A stretch of DNA of 64,000 nt from Bacteroidota bacterium (GCA_030147525.1 JASBVF010000047.1:186001-250000), one strand, 5' to 3'; shown: positions 1 through 8,142, counted from the first letter of the stretch. Notes: generated by a model from the letters alone, not told the origin. Numbers and translations are program-made.

Positions 1-322
1 TAGCGATTACATTGGCGTTATTATGTTGGCGGGCAAGCTCGGCCAGTTCAATTTTCCAGCAAAGTGCTGCCCGAATACCCTGATGCTTGTTAGCCGTCAT
101 GGCTACGCCGTTGCCGCTTCCGCAAATAACGATGCCGTAAAGGGCTTTGCCGCTTTCAACAGCATCTGCTACCGGGTGAACAAAATCAGGATAGTCAACC
201 GAGTCGGGGGAGTCGGTGCCAAAGTCGAGGACCTCATAGCCACGTTTTTTCAGTAGCTGAACAATACCTTCTTTAAAAGTAAAACCGGCATGGTCGCAGC
301 CGATTGCAATAGTTTGAGACAT
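1..322 (-). CDS. rpiB: Ribose-5-phosphate isomerase B (RpiB/LacAB family), C-terminus cut by window edge
   Basis: Interconverts ribose 5-phosphate and ribulose 5-phosphate in the non-oxidative pentose phosphate pathway, in the cytosol. The translation starts MSQTIAIGCDHAGFTFKEGI, the N-terminal GCDHAG signature of the RpiB/LacAB fold. It continues through a DFGTDSPDSVDYPDF stretch and the ICGSGNGVAMTANKHQGIRA loop, where RpiB proteins carry the catalytic Cys and the anion hole. About 107 codons are visible out of the usual 145-150; the C-terminus lies beyond base 1. The ATG at 320-322 follows an AT-rich leader. aroE ends 64 bases upstream on the same strand, so the two may be co-transcribed. 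Confident family call; the substrate could in principle be another aldose phosphate such as allose-6-P. Confidence 0.93.
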   Translation of the reverse strand, partial: MSQTIAIGCDHAGFTFKEGIVQLLKKRGYEVLDFGTDSPDSVDYPDFVHPVADAVESGKALYGIVICGSGNGVAMTANKHQGIRAALCWKIELAELARQHNNANVIA

Positions 323-386
323 GATTTTTGTGAATTAGAAATGGTGAAAGATTTCGGTGAAAATTCAAATTTAAAAGTATTCAAAG

Positions 387-1130
387 TTAGCTATTCCAAA
401 TTTCCCAGGCACGTTCGGCCTGGAGATGTAGCATGGGCAGGCCATTTTGGATTTTAGCGCCGTTGGCTGCAGCTTTTTTGAGGAACAACGTTTGTTCAGG
501 ATTGTAAACAAGATCAAAGGCAAAATGGGTGGTTGAGCATCCTTCGAAGGGGAGGGGAGGGCAGGACTCGATATCGGGATACATTCCCAAAGGTGTGGTA
601 TTGATGAGTAGCGGGTGAGCCTGAATGATTTCTTTGGTAATTTCGGCATAGGTAAGGATTCCTTTCTGCTTCGAACGGGAGACGGACTGCCAGGAGATAT
701 TCAATTTTTTTAAAACAAAAATGACTGCTTTTGCTGCGCCGCCTGTACCAAGGACCAATGCTGCCGGCCGATTTGTACCAATGAAATCCCGAAGAGACTG
801 TTCGAACCCGTAAACATCCGTATTGAAGCCTTTCAATTTGCCATTGCTGATTTTAATGGTATTGACGGCGCCGGCTTCTGCTGCCCCCGCATCAGTTTCA
901 TCAAGGTAATGCATCACGGTTTGTTTGTGCGGAATGGTCACGTTCAGTCCCTCCAGGTTAGGATGTTCTGCTATTAAATCCGGTAATTGCCTGATTTGCT
1001 TTAATGGAAAAAGTTCATACTTACAATGCTCCAACCCTTCCTTTTTGAACTTGGCAGTGAAATATTTTTTTGAAAAAGAATGGGAGAGCGGATATCCGAT
1101 AAGGCCGAAAAGCCTGAGTTTTTGATACAT
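387..1130 (-). CDS. aroE: Shikimate dehydrogenase
   Basis: NADP-dependent reduction of 3-dehydroshikimate to shikimate in aromatic amino acid synthesis; cytosolic. From the ATG at 1130 the protein has 247 residues. It shows the shikimate-binding GYPLSHSFSKKYF segment (residues 12-24), catalytic Lys69 in NVTIPHKQ, Asp105 in GFNTDVYGF and the nucleotide-binding GTGGAAKA loop (about 128-135). A longer frame opens with TTG at 1148. I prefer the ATG because the extra six codons add nothing conserved and because a TACCTTTG element (complement of 1146-1153) that fits a Bacteroidota -7 box would overlap them. rpiB follows 64 bases downstream on the same strand. Confidence 0.95.
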   Translation of the reverse strand: MYQKLRLFGLIGYPLSHSFSKKYFTAKFKKEGLEHCKYELFPLKQIRQLPDLIAEHPNLEGLNVTIPHKQTVMHYLDETDAGAAEAGAVNTIKISNGKLKGFNTDVYGFEQSLRDFIGTNRPAALVLGTGGAAKAVIFVLKKLNISWQSVSRSKQKGILTYAEITKEIIQAHPLLINTTPLGMYPDIESCPPLPFEGCSTTHFAFDLVYNPEQTLFLKKAAANGAKIQNGLPMLHLQAERAWEIWNS

Positions 1131-1486
1131 GTTGAAAACTTTTGACAAAGGTATGATGACCGGAGGTTTTAAATAGCTTTTGATTTCATCTATAAATTAA
1201 TAACTTTGATCGTTCATTAAATTGATAAGGAAGAGCGGTGGGCAACTGTATTTTCCATCCCAAGACTTCGCCAGAATTCTGTCCTCACCTCTCCCTGGTC
1301 TCATCATTCCCTTTAATTTAAAATCACAGGTTCTCTGTGAATGATAGAAGTTGTTGCTTTTGTTCAGCACCTTGCTCAGGGTATTGTCCTGAGGCGGAAC
1401 TGGATGAAGCAGGCTGCCTGAAAAGGGCTTGAGAATTTCAAGAAAACGTCTTAACCATTTTTAGATTGGAAGCTAAATGAATTGCT
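1131..1486. other. Gene-free interval between divergent aroE and the LuxR-type regulator
   Basis: About 356 bases between two divergently read genes. It contains candidate promoters for both directions near its left end and then roughly 270 bases that look like a long 5' leader for the regulator. I found no ORF with protein-like composition, no tRNA and no strong hairpin. The most structured part is an imperfect repeat around 1370-1395 (CAGGGTATTGTCCTGAGG). Confidence 0.5.
1179..1208 (+). promoter_or_regulatory. Candidate Bacteroidota housekeeping promoter (TTTG / TAACTTTG)
   Basis: TTTG at 1179-1182, an 18-base gap and TAACTTTG at 1201-1208 match the -33 TTTG / -7 TAnnTTTG consensus of the Bacteroidota primary sigma factor. 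It reads toward the response regulator and would give a leader of about 270 bases. Single matches of this kind occur by chance in AT-rich DNA, so this is moderate evidence. Confidence 0.4.
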
Positions 1487-2173
1487 ATGAGCAAAACACG
1501 GATTTTGATCGCTGACGATCATCAAATGTTTCGTACTGGGATAGTCAATCTACTGAAAAAAGAAACTGATTTTGAAATCGCAGGGGAAGCTAAGCAAGGG
1601 GATGAGGCCATAAAATTGGCGGCAAACCTGCACCCGGATGTCATTTTGATGGATATCGACCTACCTGTGCTCGACGGGATTGAGGCAAGTGTCAGGATTA
1701 TTGAAGAATACCCCGAGGCAAAGATTTTAGTACTTACTTCATTTGAGAGTGAAGATTATATTTTACGGATGCTAAAAGCTGGGGCAAAAGGCTACATTTT
1801 AAAAGATGCCCCTTTCGATGAATTGGTTCTGGCTATTTTGACGATTTCAAAAGGCAGCAGTTATTTTGCGAAGGAAGTTTCTGCCACACTAATGGCAAGG
1901 TTGGAACGATCGTCAGTTGCGACTGTGCCGGAAGATGATACGCTTTGGAAGTGTATTACAACCCGGGAGCTTGAAATTCTTCAATTCGTGGTAGAAGGGC
2001 TGACTAATAAAGAGATTGCAAATAAGCTGTTTATCAGCCCCCGGACCGTAGAAACTCACCGTAGAAACCTCATTCAAAAATTAAAAGTCAAAAATACTGC
2101 TGGCCTTGTCAGGTATTATCTTGAACATTACAATAATAGCCCTGCATTTCCTCAGACAGGTAAAAGTTCATGA
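1487..2173 (+). CDS. Response regulator, NarL/FixJ (LuxR) type
   Basis: DNA-binding output protein of a two-component system, 228 residues. The N-terminal receiver opens with ILIADDHQMFRTG (acidic pair Asp10/Asp11), has the phosphoacceptor Asp56 in VILMDIDLP, a Thr-Ser switch in LVLTSFE and the conserved Lys in GYILKDA. The C-terminal LuxR helix-turn-helix (about 158-222) reads TTRELEILQFVVEGLTNKEI followed by a typical SPRTVETHRRNL recognition helix. No histidine kinase lies next to it, so its partner must be encoded elsewhere. It converges on tsaC with only 13 bases between stop codons. Confidence 0.92.
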   Translation: MSKTRILIADDHQMFRTGIVNLLKKETDFEIAGEAKQGDEAIKLAANLHPDVILMDIDLPVLDGIEASVRIIEEYPEAKILVLTSFESEDYILRMLKAGAKGYILKDAPFDELVLAILTISKGSSYFAKEVSATLMARLERSSVATVPEDDTLWKCITTRELEILQFVVEGLTNKEIANKLFISPRTVETHRRNLIQKLKVKNTAGLVRYYLEHYNNSPAFPQTGKSS

Positions 2174-2186
2174 AGAATGGGCAAGA

Positions 2187-2810
2187 TTACCAATCCAATT
2201 CACCTGCCCCCTGCCTGATAAGTTCAAATTCTCTTTTTGTGCAGTCCAACAAAGTGGACGGAGTTATTCCTCCATCTCCGCCATCGATGACCAGATCTAC
2301 CTGATGCTGGAATTTTTCGTGAATGTCGATGGGATCGGTAAAATATTCATCAAAATCTTCCACGTTGTCTTCGTTTTTCAGCGAAGCGCTCAATATAGGC
2401 CGTCCCAAGGCTTCCACTATTGCGAGAGCAATATTATTGGCTGGAACCCTGACCCCAACAGTTCGTTTGCGGTTTTTAAAAAGTTTAGGAACTGTATTGC
2501 TGGATTTTAAAATGAAGGTGAAAGGGCCTGGCAAGTTTTTTTTCATCAGCCTGAAAAGCTCGTTGTCCAACTGCCATGCGTATTCTGCTACCTGGCTGAT
2601 ATCTTTACAAATCAGTGAAAGCATGGCACGCTGAGGGTCAAGCCTGCGCAACTGACAAACCTTCTCAACTGCCTGATGATTAGTAATGTCGCAGCCGATA
2701 CCGTACACCGTGTCGGTCGGGTAAATGATGATGCCTCCTGATTGTAAAACTTCTATGACCTGCTTAATTTTTCGGGTTTCCGGGTCGTCTGGATGGATTG
2801 TTAAGAGCAT
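2187..2810 (-). CDS. tsaC: L-threonylcarbamoyladenylate synthase (YrdC/Sua5 family)
   Basis: Makes threonylcarbamoyl-AMP from threonine, bicarbonate and ATP, the first step of the universal t6A37 modification of ANN-decoding tRNAs. The 207-residue protein has the YrdC-domain core: a GGIIIYPTDTVYGIGCD motif near residue 25, KxR-type basic residues, and a PGPFTFIL segment (about 93-100). It lacks the extra C-terminal Sua5 domain, so it is the short TsaC type, common in Bacteroidota. A stand-alone YrdC-like paralogue with another role cannot be excluded by eye. Confidence 0.9.
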   Translation of the reverse strand: MLLTIHPDDPETRKIKQVIEVLQSGGIIIYPTDTVYGIGCDITNHQAVEKVCQLRRLDPQRAMLSLICKDISQVAEYAWQLDNELFRLMKKNLPGPFTFILKSSNTVPKLFKNRKRTVGVRVPANNIALAIVEALGRPILSASLKNEDNVEDFDEYFTDPIDIHEKFQHQVDLVIDGGDGGITPSTLLDCTKREFELIRQGAGELDW

Positions 2811-2951
2811 ATTTTAATAGATTGAGGATGCCGGGTTTAAGTTTGATTCTGAAAATAGAGATTTGAGTTAGTTCCATTATTAGCCAAAACGATGACGAAT
2901 CAGTCAATCTCAAACTGCCAAGTTATCTTGGCAGCTAAAAAACGAAAAATT

Positions 2952-3470
2952 ATGAAATATTTCATCCTGACTTTTTTGTTGGTACTTACACTTATTGCCT
3001 GCGAGTCTGCTGAAAAAGGCAAAAAACAACTTTTTTCAGATATCACATCCCTTGAGCAGGAGATTGGAAATGAAGCCCGCCCTTCTCCCGGGAAACTCGA
3101 CACATTATCAATCCTGCTTGAAAAGTATGCGACGGCCTATCCTCAGGATTTTGCCTCTGCGGGGTTTCTTTCCCGGGCGGCTGAAATTGCACGTTTAAAT
3201 GGGCATCCTGATAAGGCGCTGAAGCTTTACGATAAAATCCTGGAAGTTTTTGCTGATTCTCCGTTTGCTGTGAAGGCGCTGTTCATGAAAGGTTTTACGC
3301 TGGACAACGACCTGCAAAGATTGGACGATGCAAGATTAGTCTATGAAGAGTTTTTACAAAAATACCCTGAAGATGATTTTGCAGATGATGCTGATTTTTT
3401 GCTGAAAAACCTGGGGAAGACGGAAGAGGAGATACTCAGGTCCTTTGAGGCAATACAAAAAGTACAATAA
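2952..3470 (+). CDS. TPR-repeat lipoprotein
   Basis: A 172-residue protein with a lipoprotein signal peptide (MKYFILTFLLVLTLIACES; lipobox LIAC with the acylated Cys at 17), predicted to be tethered in the envelope. The body is helical, with TPR-like pairs around AEIARLNGHPDKALKLYDKI, AVKALFMKGFTLDN and LDDARLVYEEFLQKYPEDDFA. It resembles the tetratricopeptide part of YbgF/CpoB/BamD-type proteins. An upstream in-frame ATG at 2892 would bury the signal peptide, so 2952 is preferred. TPR proteins are usually scaffolds; the partner is not evident from context. Confidence 0.8.
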   Translation: MKYFILTFLLVLTLIACESAEKGKKQLFSDITSLEQEIGNEARPSPGKLDTLSILLEKYATAYPQDFASAGFLSRAAEIARLNGHPDKALKLYDKILEVFADSPFAVKALFMKGFTLDNDLQRLDDARLVYEEFLQKYPEDDFADDADFLLKNLGKTEEEILRSFEAIQKVQ

Positions 3471-3506
3471 AAAAAAACAGGGTAACAACGTAAAGTTGCA
3501 CCCTGT
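3470..3506 (-). terminator. Hairpin plus T-run on the minus strand
   Basis: ACAGGGT (3477-3483) pairs with ACCCTGT (3500-3506), extended by AAC/GTT pairs. Read on the minus strand it runs straight into eight or more T residues, the form of an intrinsic terminator. The preceding plus-strand gene (lipoprotein) gets no T-run from it, so it is oriented for a minus-strand transcript coming from 3.5-3.75 kb. Confidence 0.55.
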
Positions 3507-3650
3507 ATAACCCCAAAAAACCAAATGAAAACAATCTACATATATCTTCGAAGAGATTTTACTCTCTTTTTTCAGCTAATTAATGTTGTAACATCTAATT
3601 TGAAAATGTGTTTGCTGAAGGAACCTTTTTTTTTCAAAAAACACATTGAA

Positions 3651-3734
3651 TTAATAATTACATTCTAAAGACTCGAAATCATCTAACAGGTCACACTTTT
3701 TTAAAAATTTTTTCAATAAATGTAAAAAGGACAT
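3651..3734 (-). CDS. Candidate 27-residue small ORF in the putative small transcript
   Basis: An ATG at 3734 lies about 17 bases downstream of the minus-strand TATATTTG box and opens 27 codons ending in TAA at 3651. The predicted peptide starts MSFLHLLKKFLKKC, with an amphipathic Leu/Lys pattern, and then has an acidic half containing DLLDDFESLEC. Support comes only from its position between a promoter-like element with a palindrome and a terminator. It may be chance, or the unit may be a non-coding RNA. I do not recognise a family. Confidence 0.22.
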   Translation of the reverse strand: MSFLHLLKKFLKKCDLLDDFESLECNY

Positions 3735-3750
3735 GTTTAATGATGCAACA

Positions 3751-3773
3751 CAAATATAGTTAAATGATTTAAC
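3751..3773 (-). promoter_or_regulatory. Minus-strand -7-like box abutting a perfect palindrome
   Basis: Complement of 3751-3758 is TATATTTG (fits TAnnTTTG). Immediately upstream of it on that strand is GTTAAAT-C-ATTTAAC (3759-3773), a perfect 7+1+7 palindrome. The arrangement is that of an operator overlapping a promoter. The direction is away from radA and toward the terminator at 3470-3506. Confidence 0.35.
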
Positions 3774-3944
3774 TTACCTAATGTTAATTTAATTTAAACT
3801 CAAAAAAGAGCTAATTGAGGGATGAGTTTCAAGAAAACAGGGACGAATGGTTGCAGGTTTTGGAATCTGCTACTGTTGTTCGTTTTTTTTTGCAACTATC
3901 AAGTTGAATGAAACTGATCTTATCTTGCGGCAAAATTCTGTATT

Positions 3945-5324
3945 TTGAGTAAAGTAAAAAAAATATTTGTTTGTTCCAGTTGTGGGGTGACCTCGCCGAA
4001 ATGGATGGGAAGGTGTAACAGTTGTGGGGAATGGAATACGATCGAGGAAGAGGTTGTAGTCAGGGAAACTGGCCCTGAGGAACGTTCAAGGCTTTGGAAA
4101 GGTAGCAGCGGGGCAGCTCGTGAGCCTCAGCCGGTAGCCCTTCCAGATGTAAAGTCAGGAACAACCAAAAGGCTTGTCACACCTGACCTGGAATTGAACC
4201 GTGTATTGGGTGGGGGGATTGTCAGCGGATCGCTGGTGCTTATCGGAGGACAGCCGGGTATCGGGAAGTCAACTCTTATGCTGCAACTTGCCTTACAGGT
4301 AAAAGCAAAAATTCTTTATGTCAGTGGAGAGGAGAGTGAGGAGCAAATCAAAATGCGGGCGGATAGACTTGGGAACTACCAATCTGATTGTTATTTGCTG
4401 ACGGAGACTAACTCCGCCAAAATCCTGACACATGCTCAGAGCTTGACTCCGGACTTGGTCATTATTGATTCTATCCAAACGCTTTCGTCACCTCACATTG
4501 ATAGTACACCCGGCAGCATTTCACAGGTCAGGGAGTGTGCCGGTGAGTTGCAGCGGTTTGCCAAGGAAACCAATATTCCCGTTTTTCTTATCGGTCATAT
4601 TACAAAAGATGGCAGCATCGCAGGTCCGAAACTGTTGGAGCACATCGTGGATGCAGTTCTTCAGTTTGAAGGTGACCGAAATTATACCTACCGCATTTTA
4701 CGGACGCTAAAAAATCGCTTTGGCTCTACTGACGAGCTTGGCATCTACGAGATGCAGGCAAATGGCTTGCGGGAGGTTTCCAATCCTTCTGAATTATTGC
4801 TTTCTCAAACAGAGGAAGAGCTGAGCGGAAGCACAGTTTCCGCTACGATGGAGGGTATGCGGCCCATGCTGATCGAAACGCAGGCACTGGTAAGTACAGC
4901 GGTTTTTGGTACACCGCAACGAACCGCTACCGGATTTGACCTGAGGCGGCTCAGTATGTTGCTGGCTGTGCTGGAAAAGCGGGGCGGGTTCCCGTTTGCC
5001 CAGAATGATGTATTTCTAAATATAGCCGGAGGTATTCGTGTTGATGATCCGGCAATTGATCTTGCCATCGTGGCTGCACTGATTTCCTCCCTGCAGGATG
5101 TGGCCGTTCCTAATGACATCTGTTTTGCAGGAGAAGTCGGGCTGAGTGGTGAGATACGTTCTGTCAATCGAATTGATCAACGCATTCAGGAGGCTGACCG
5201 GCTTGGTTTTAAACAAATTTTTATTTCAAAATACAATACGAAAGGGCTTGAGTCCAAGCGTTATCAGATTGAAATAAAGACCATTGCCAAAATTGAAGAG
5301 CTTTACCGGGCTTTGTTTGAGTGA
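3945..5324 (+). CDS. radA: DNA repair protein RadA (Sms)
   Basis: RecA-like, Lon-related ATPase that promotes branch migration of recombination intermediates. The 459-residue protein has all hallmarks in order: a C4 zinc finger (Cys10, Cys13, Cys24, Cys27), a Walker A GGQPGIGKST at 101-110, a Walker B-type LVIIDSIQTL near 171-180, the RadA-specific KNRFG motif at 256-260, and a Lon-like C-terminal domain (GGIRVDDPAIDLAIVAAL and FAGEVGLSGEIRSV). The start is TTG at 3945, directly before SKVKKIFVCSSCG; no suitable ATG exists upstream of the zinc finger. Normal length for the family. Confidence 0.97.
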   Translation: MSKVKKIFVCSSCGVTSPKWMGRCNSCGEWNTIEEEVVVRETGPEERSRLWKGSSGAAREPQPVALPDVKSGTTKRLVTPDLELNRVLGGGIVSGSLVLIGGQPGIGKSTLMLQLALQVKAKILYVSGEESEEQIKMRADRLGNYQSDCYLLTETNSAKILTHAQSLTPDLVIIDSIQTLSSPHIDSTPGSISQVRECAGELQRFAKETNIPVFLIGHITKDGSIAGPKLLEHIVDAVLQFEGDRNYTYRILRTLKNRFGSTDELGIYEMQANGLREVSNPSELLLSQTEEELSGSTVSATMEGMRPMLIETQALVSTAVFGTPQRTATGFDLRRLSMLLAVLEKRGGFPFAQNDVFLNIAGGIRVDDPAIDLAIVAALISSLQDVAVPNDICFAGEVGLSGEIRSVNRIDQRIQEADRLGFKQIFISKYNTKGLESKRYQIEIKTIAKIEELYRALFE

Positions 5325-5401
5325 GCTTTTGAAACAGGAAACTCAGGTAGCAGTTCTAAGAGATTCTTCAAATTCGTTAAGCCGGATAACTTTTTCCTTC
5401 T

Positions 5402-5409
5402 TACTTTTG
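5402..5409 (+). promoter_or_regulatory. TACTTTTG -7-like box upstream of the first PD40 protein
   Basis: Exact TAnnTTTG match 78 bases before the start codon at 5487. No clear TTTG at -33, so this is a weak call. Confidence 0.25.
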
Positions 5410-5486
5410 TACTCCCTTTTTTGCCTTTTCTGTACTATTAGAGCGTCAGTCTTGCGTGAGAATTGTTTTTCAACTAACAAAAACTT

Positions 5487-7112
5487 ATGCCCAAACCCAC
5501 ACATTTGCAACTTCCAATATTGTTATTTTTACTTGCCACCTTTCTGACAGGACAAGCACAGAAAAATATTGAAAAAGAAGCGTTACAGGCTTACGAGCAA
5601 CGCAATTATTCCAATGCCCTTTCATTTGGCGAGGCCCTTCTTTCTTTGGACAGTCAGCGGATCGATGCACTGTTCATTTGCGGAGAATCAGCGATGTATC
5701 TCGGATCTTATGAATTGGCTGAAACCTACCTTCGGCAGATTCCTGACAATGCCAAGCGTGGACTTTACGCTGTGACGGACCTGCGTATTGCTACGGTCAA
5801 ATTGAAGCAGGGCAAGTGCAATGATGCAAGGTACTTTTTTGAAAAATACACAACGACATTTGCCCGCCGGGGAGATTTATTCCTGCGTCAATTTGAAGAT
5901 GAATTACTGGATTGCGGTATGACCGGCAGTAAAAACCAGCCGGTTGCAGCTATGGATATTCAACGCCTTGGCCCCAACGTAAACACCGCAAGATCAGAGA
6001 CTTCGCCCATGCGCTATGCGGATAAACTTTATTTCACTACCTCTTCACCAATTGGCAAAAACGGTAAGTACACCGGCAGGATCTATACTGCAGTGAGGGA
6101 TGAGCCTGCCCAGCCTTTCCAGGGTAATCCAAGAGAAATTAACGTGCATGCAGCTCATACTGCGCTGACTCCTGATGCAAGCAGAGTTTATTATTCGCTT
6201 TGCGACGGAGAAAGCATTGAAAGCGTTTCAAACTGTAACATTTGGTATCGGGAAAGAACTTACGAAGGAGGGTGGGGGCCTGTGAAGAAAATGCCTTCTC
6301 ACATTAACAAGCCCGGATTTAATACGTATCAGCCAGCCATAGGTTTTGATAAAAACCTGAAGAAAGAGGTGCTGTTTTTTGTATCTGACAGAAGTGGTGG
6401 CGCTGGTAAACTCGACATCTGGTATTGTACCCTGGAGCGGGACGGTTCATTTGGAGAGCCTGTTAATTTTCCTTCCAATACTGCGTTTGATGACGTGACG
6501 CCTTACTTTGACAATTCTACTCAAACCTTATTTTTTAGTTCCAATACTCCTGCCGGTTCGGGTGGTTTTGATATTTACCGGTCAGAGAAAGCGGCGACTG
6601 GCGAGTGGACAAAACCTCAAAACTTGGGTCTTTCCATCAATTCCGTCTTCGATGATTTGTTCTTCACATTTCACACAGGATCGCACCTGGCCTATTTCGC
6701 TTCCGACCGGCCCAGTGAAAACTGTGCCGACCCGGCAACTTCCTGCAGGAATTTCGACATCTACAAAGCCCGGATTCTTGCCAGTCTAGATGTATCGGTC
6801 TACGATGCCGCAGATAGTACCAACCTCTATGGTACCACCATCGAACTGATGGATTTAATTACCGGAAATATTGAAACCACTTACCTGAAAATCAACGGAA
6901 ATAAAGTCAATATACCGTTGGACCTCGGCAGGTCTTACAGGCTCATAGTCAGCCGGCTTGGTTTTTTTCCATTTTTTGCCGACATCAACACCAGCAGAAT
7001 CAACCACCCCGCATCGCTGGAAGAGCAGGTTTATCTGAAAGCAATGAACCCCAAAGCGGATAACATAAATATGGATTATGGCACAGGTGGCGGCTCGGAC
7101 CCTGATAAGTGA
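5487..7112 (+). CDS. TPR / PD40-propeller / CRD-like envelope protein (PorE-like architecture without OmpA domain)
   Basis: 541 residues with an N-terminal signal peptide (LPILLFLLATFLTGQAQ). Residues about 28-150 form TPR-like helices (ALQAYEQRNYSNALSFGEAL and following). Residues about 160-430 carry PD40/WD40-like blades (LYFTTSSPIG, VLFFVSDRSGGAGKLDIWYC, LFFSSNTPAGSGGFDIYRS, AYFASDRPS). The last 100 residues resemble a carboxypeptidase-regulatory-like fold. The order TPR-PD40-CRD is that of the T9SS-associated PorE family, but the peptidoglycan-binding OmpA domain that ends PorE is absent. Two paralogues lie at 11995-13566 and 14319-15290. A receiver-domain gene follows after 39 bases. Likely periplasmic or outer-membrane associated; function not known. 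Confidence 0.8.
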   Translation: MPKPTHLQLPILLFLLATFLTGQAQKNIEKEALQAYEQRNYSNALSFGEALLSLDSQRIDALFICGESAMYLGSYELAETYLRQIPDNAKRGLYAVTDLRIATVKLKQGKCNDARYFFEKYTTTFARRGDLFLRQFEDELLDCGMTGSKNQPVAAMDIQRLGPNVNTARSETSPMRYADKLYFTTSSPIGKNGKYTGRIYTAVRDEPAQPFQGNPREINVHAAHTALTPDASRVYYSLCDGESIESVSNCNIWYRERTYEGGWGPVKKMPSHINKPGFNTYQPAIGFDKNLKKEVLFFVSDRSGGAGKLDIWYCTLERDGSFGEPVNFPSNTAFDDVTPYFDNSTQTLFFSSNTPAGSGGFDIYRSEKAATGEWTKPQNLGLSINSVFDDLFFTFHTGSHLAYFASDRPSENCADPATSCRNFDIYKARILASLDVSVYDAADSTNLYGTTIELMDLITGNIETTYLKINGNKVNIPLDLGRSYRLIVSRLGFFPFFADINTSRINHPASLEEQVYLKAMNPKADNINMDYGTGGGSDPDK

Positions 7113-7151
7113 AAGGTGCCGCAATTCAGGTAATTTTAAATCTACCCTCAA

Positions 7152-7535
7152 ATGAGCCTTGAAAAAAAAGCAAGTATTCTTCTCGTCGATGATGAACCCA
7201 ACATTCTCGTCCCACTTGAGTTTTTGGTAAAACAACAAGGCTACCAGGCAGAAAAAGCCACCAGCGGTCAGGAAGCTTTGGATAAAATGTCCGTGTGCCT
7301 CCCTGACCTTGTCATACTCGATGTGATGATGCCCGGCATGGATGGATTTGAGGTTGCCCGTCGCATCCGGCAGGATGAACGCTTTGAAAATACCCGCATT
7401 ATTTTCCTAACCGCCAAAGGCTCGCAGTCAGACCGGCAAAGTGGTTATTCCATTGGAGGTGAAGTCTACCTGGTCAAACCTTTTGACAATAATGAATTGA
7501 TCGATATCGTCAACGAATTACTTGCTTTTGGGTAA
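7152..7535 (+). CDS. Stand-alone CheY-like receiver protein
   Basis: 127-residue single receiver domain with no output domain. The acidic pair is in ILLVDDEPNI, the phosphoacceptor is Asp57 in LVILDVMMPGMDGFEV, the Thr switch is in IIFLTAKG and the Lys is in YLVKPFDN. Single receivers act through protein contacts, in motility, phosphorelay or kinase control. It starts 39 bases after the PD40 protein gene and is probably co-transcribed with it, which suggests an envelope-related role, but that is inference. No kinase is adjacent. Confidence 0.9.
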   Translation: MSLEKKASILLVDDEPNILVPLEFLVKQQGYQAEKATSGQEALDKMSVCLPDLVILDVMMPGMDGFEVARRIRQDERFENTRIIFLTAKGSQSDRQSGYSIGGEVYLVKPFDNNELIDIVNELLAFG

Positions 7536-7621
7536 TAAAACCAAGGGTAGTTTTCGATGCGAATGTTCAGCAAAAACTGATGGAAGTACTTACTTTTTCA
7601 GAAATATTAAAATAGATAGAT

Positions 7622-7918
7622 ATGCCGATGCAAACCAGGTTCGACTTTTCCTTCCTCGAAAAAAGCACGGAAGTGCTGCGAGCCATTGCTCACCCCGTTC
7701 GCCTCGGCGTCATTGATTTATTGGCACAACACGACCAACTCTCTGTTACAGAGATTTACGAAGCCCTGCAAATTGAGCAGGCTGTTGCTTCTCACCATCT
7801 CCGCATCATGAAGGACAGGGGCGTCGTAGAAGTGACCCGGGATGGCAAAAACTCCCTTTATTCACTGACCGATCCCGATTATTTTCAGGTCGTGGAGACT
7901 CTGCAAAAAGTTCTTTGA
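7622..7918 (+). CDS. ArsR-family winged-helix transcriptional regulator
   Basis: 98-residue small dimeric repressor-type protein. The winged helix covers most of the length: STEVLRAIAHPVRLGVIDLL, then LSVTEIYEAL-QIEQAVASHHL as the helix-turn-helix, then a wing with DGKNSLYSLTD. It has no cysteines, so it cannot use the classical ArsR/SmtB Cys metal sites and probably senses something else. It sits directly before a porin/DUF4212/SLC5 operon, with a perfect palindrome between, so local control of that operon is likely. A half-site-like AATAGATAGATATG overlaps its own start, suggesting autoregulation. Confidence 0.88.
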   Translation: MPMQTRFDFSFLEKSTEVLRAIAHPVRLGVIDLLAQHDQLSVTEIYEALQIEQAVASHHLRIMKDRGVVEVTRDGKNSLYSLTDPDYFQVVETLQKVL

Positions 7919-7943
7919 TAAAAATTGCGGATAAATTTTGATG

Positions 7944-7961
7944 TATATAGATATCTATATA
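7944..7961. promoter_or_regulatory. Perfect 18-bp palindrome, candidate ArsR-type operator
   Basis: TATATAGATATCTATATA is its own reverse complement. It lies 26 bases after the regulator's stop codon and about 180 bases before the porin start. ArsR/SmtB proteins typically bind AT-rich inverted repeats of this size. The ATAGATA half also occurs just upstream of the regulator's own start codon (about 7613-7622). Confidence 0.55.
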
Positions 7962-8142
7962 AATTAGCATTAAAATGCGCATCTCTCCCTGGACGTGCCG
8001 GGCTAAAGAATTGCCCCAGCCCGGTTTTGACAAAAAAGGGAAAGCAAACAGATGCAGGAGCAATTTTTTTTAGCTGAAAAAATTCAAGAATCTAATTATT
8101 TAATCCCTTCGGCGTCTGCATTCCCTGCCAAACTACAGCGCC

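Larger units (their letters stand above)
3471..3944. other. Gene-poor interval upstream of radA; possible minus-strand small transcript
   Basis: 474 bases, strongly AT-rich. It holds the minus-strand terminator at its left end, a palindrome GTTAAATGATTTAAC at 3759-3773, and a minus-strand TATATTTG (complement of 3751-3758) matching TAnnTTTG. Between the -7 box and the terminator there would be a transcript of about 270 nt with one short ORF (3651-3734). No plus-strand promoter for radA stands out. Confidence 0.45.

Noticed and set aside
23-256. 77-codon plus-strand ORF at the window start
   Set aside because: Antisense shadow of rpiB.
3525-3668. Plus-strand 47-codon ORF starting MKTIYIYLRRDFTLFF
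   Set aside because: Composition is that of AT-rich DNA (Phe/Leu/Ile/Lys), no promoter found, and it lies over the better supported minus-strand unit.
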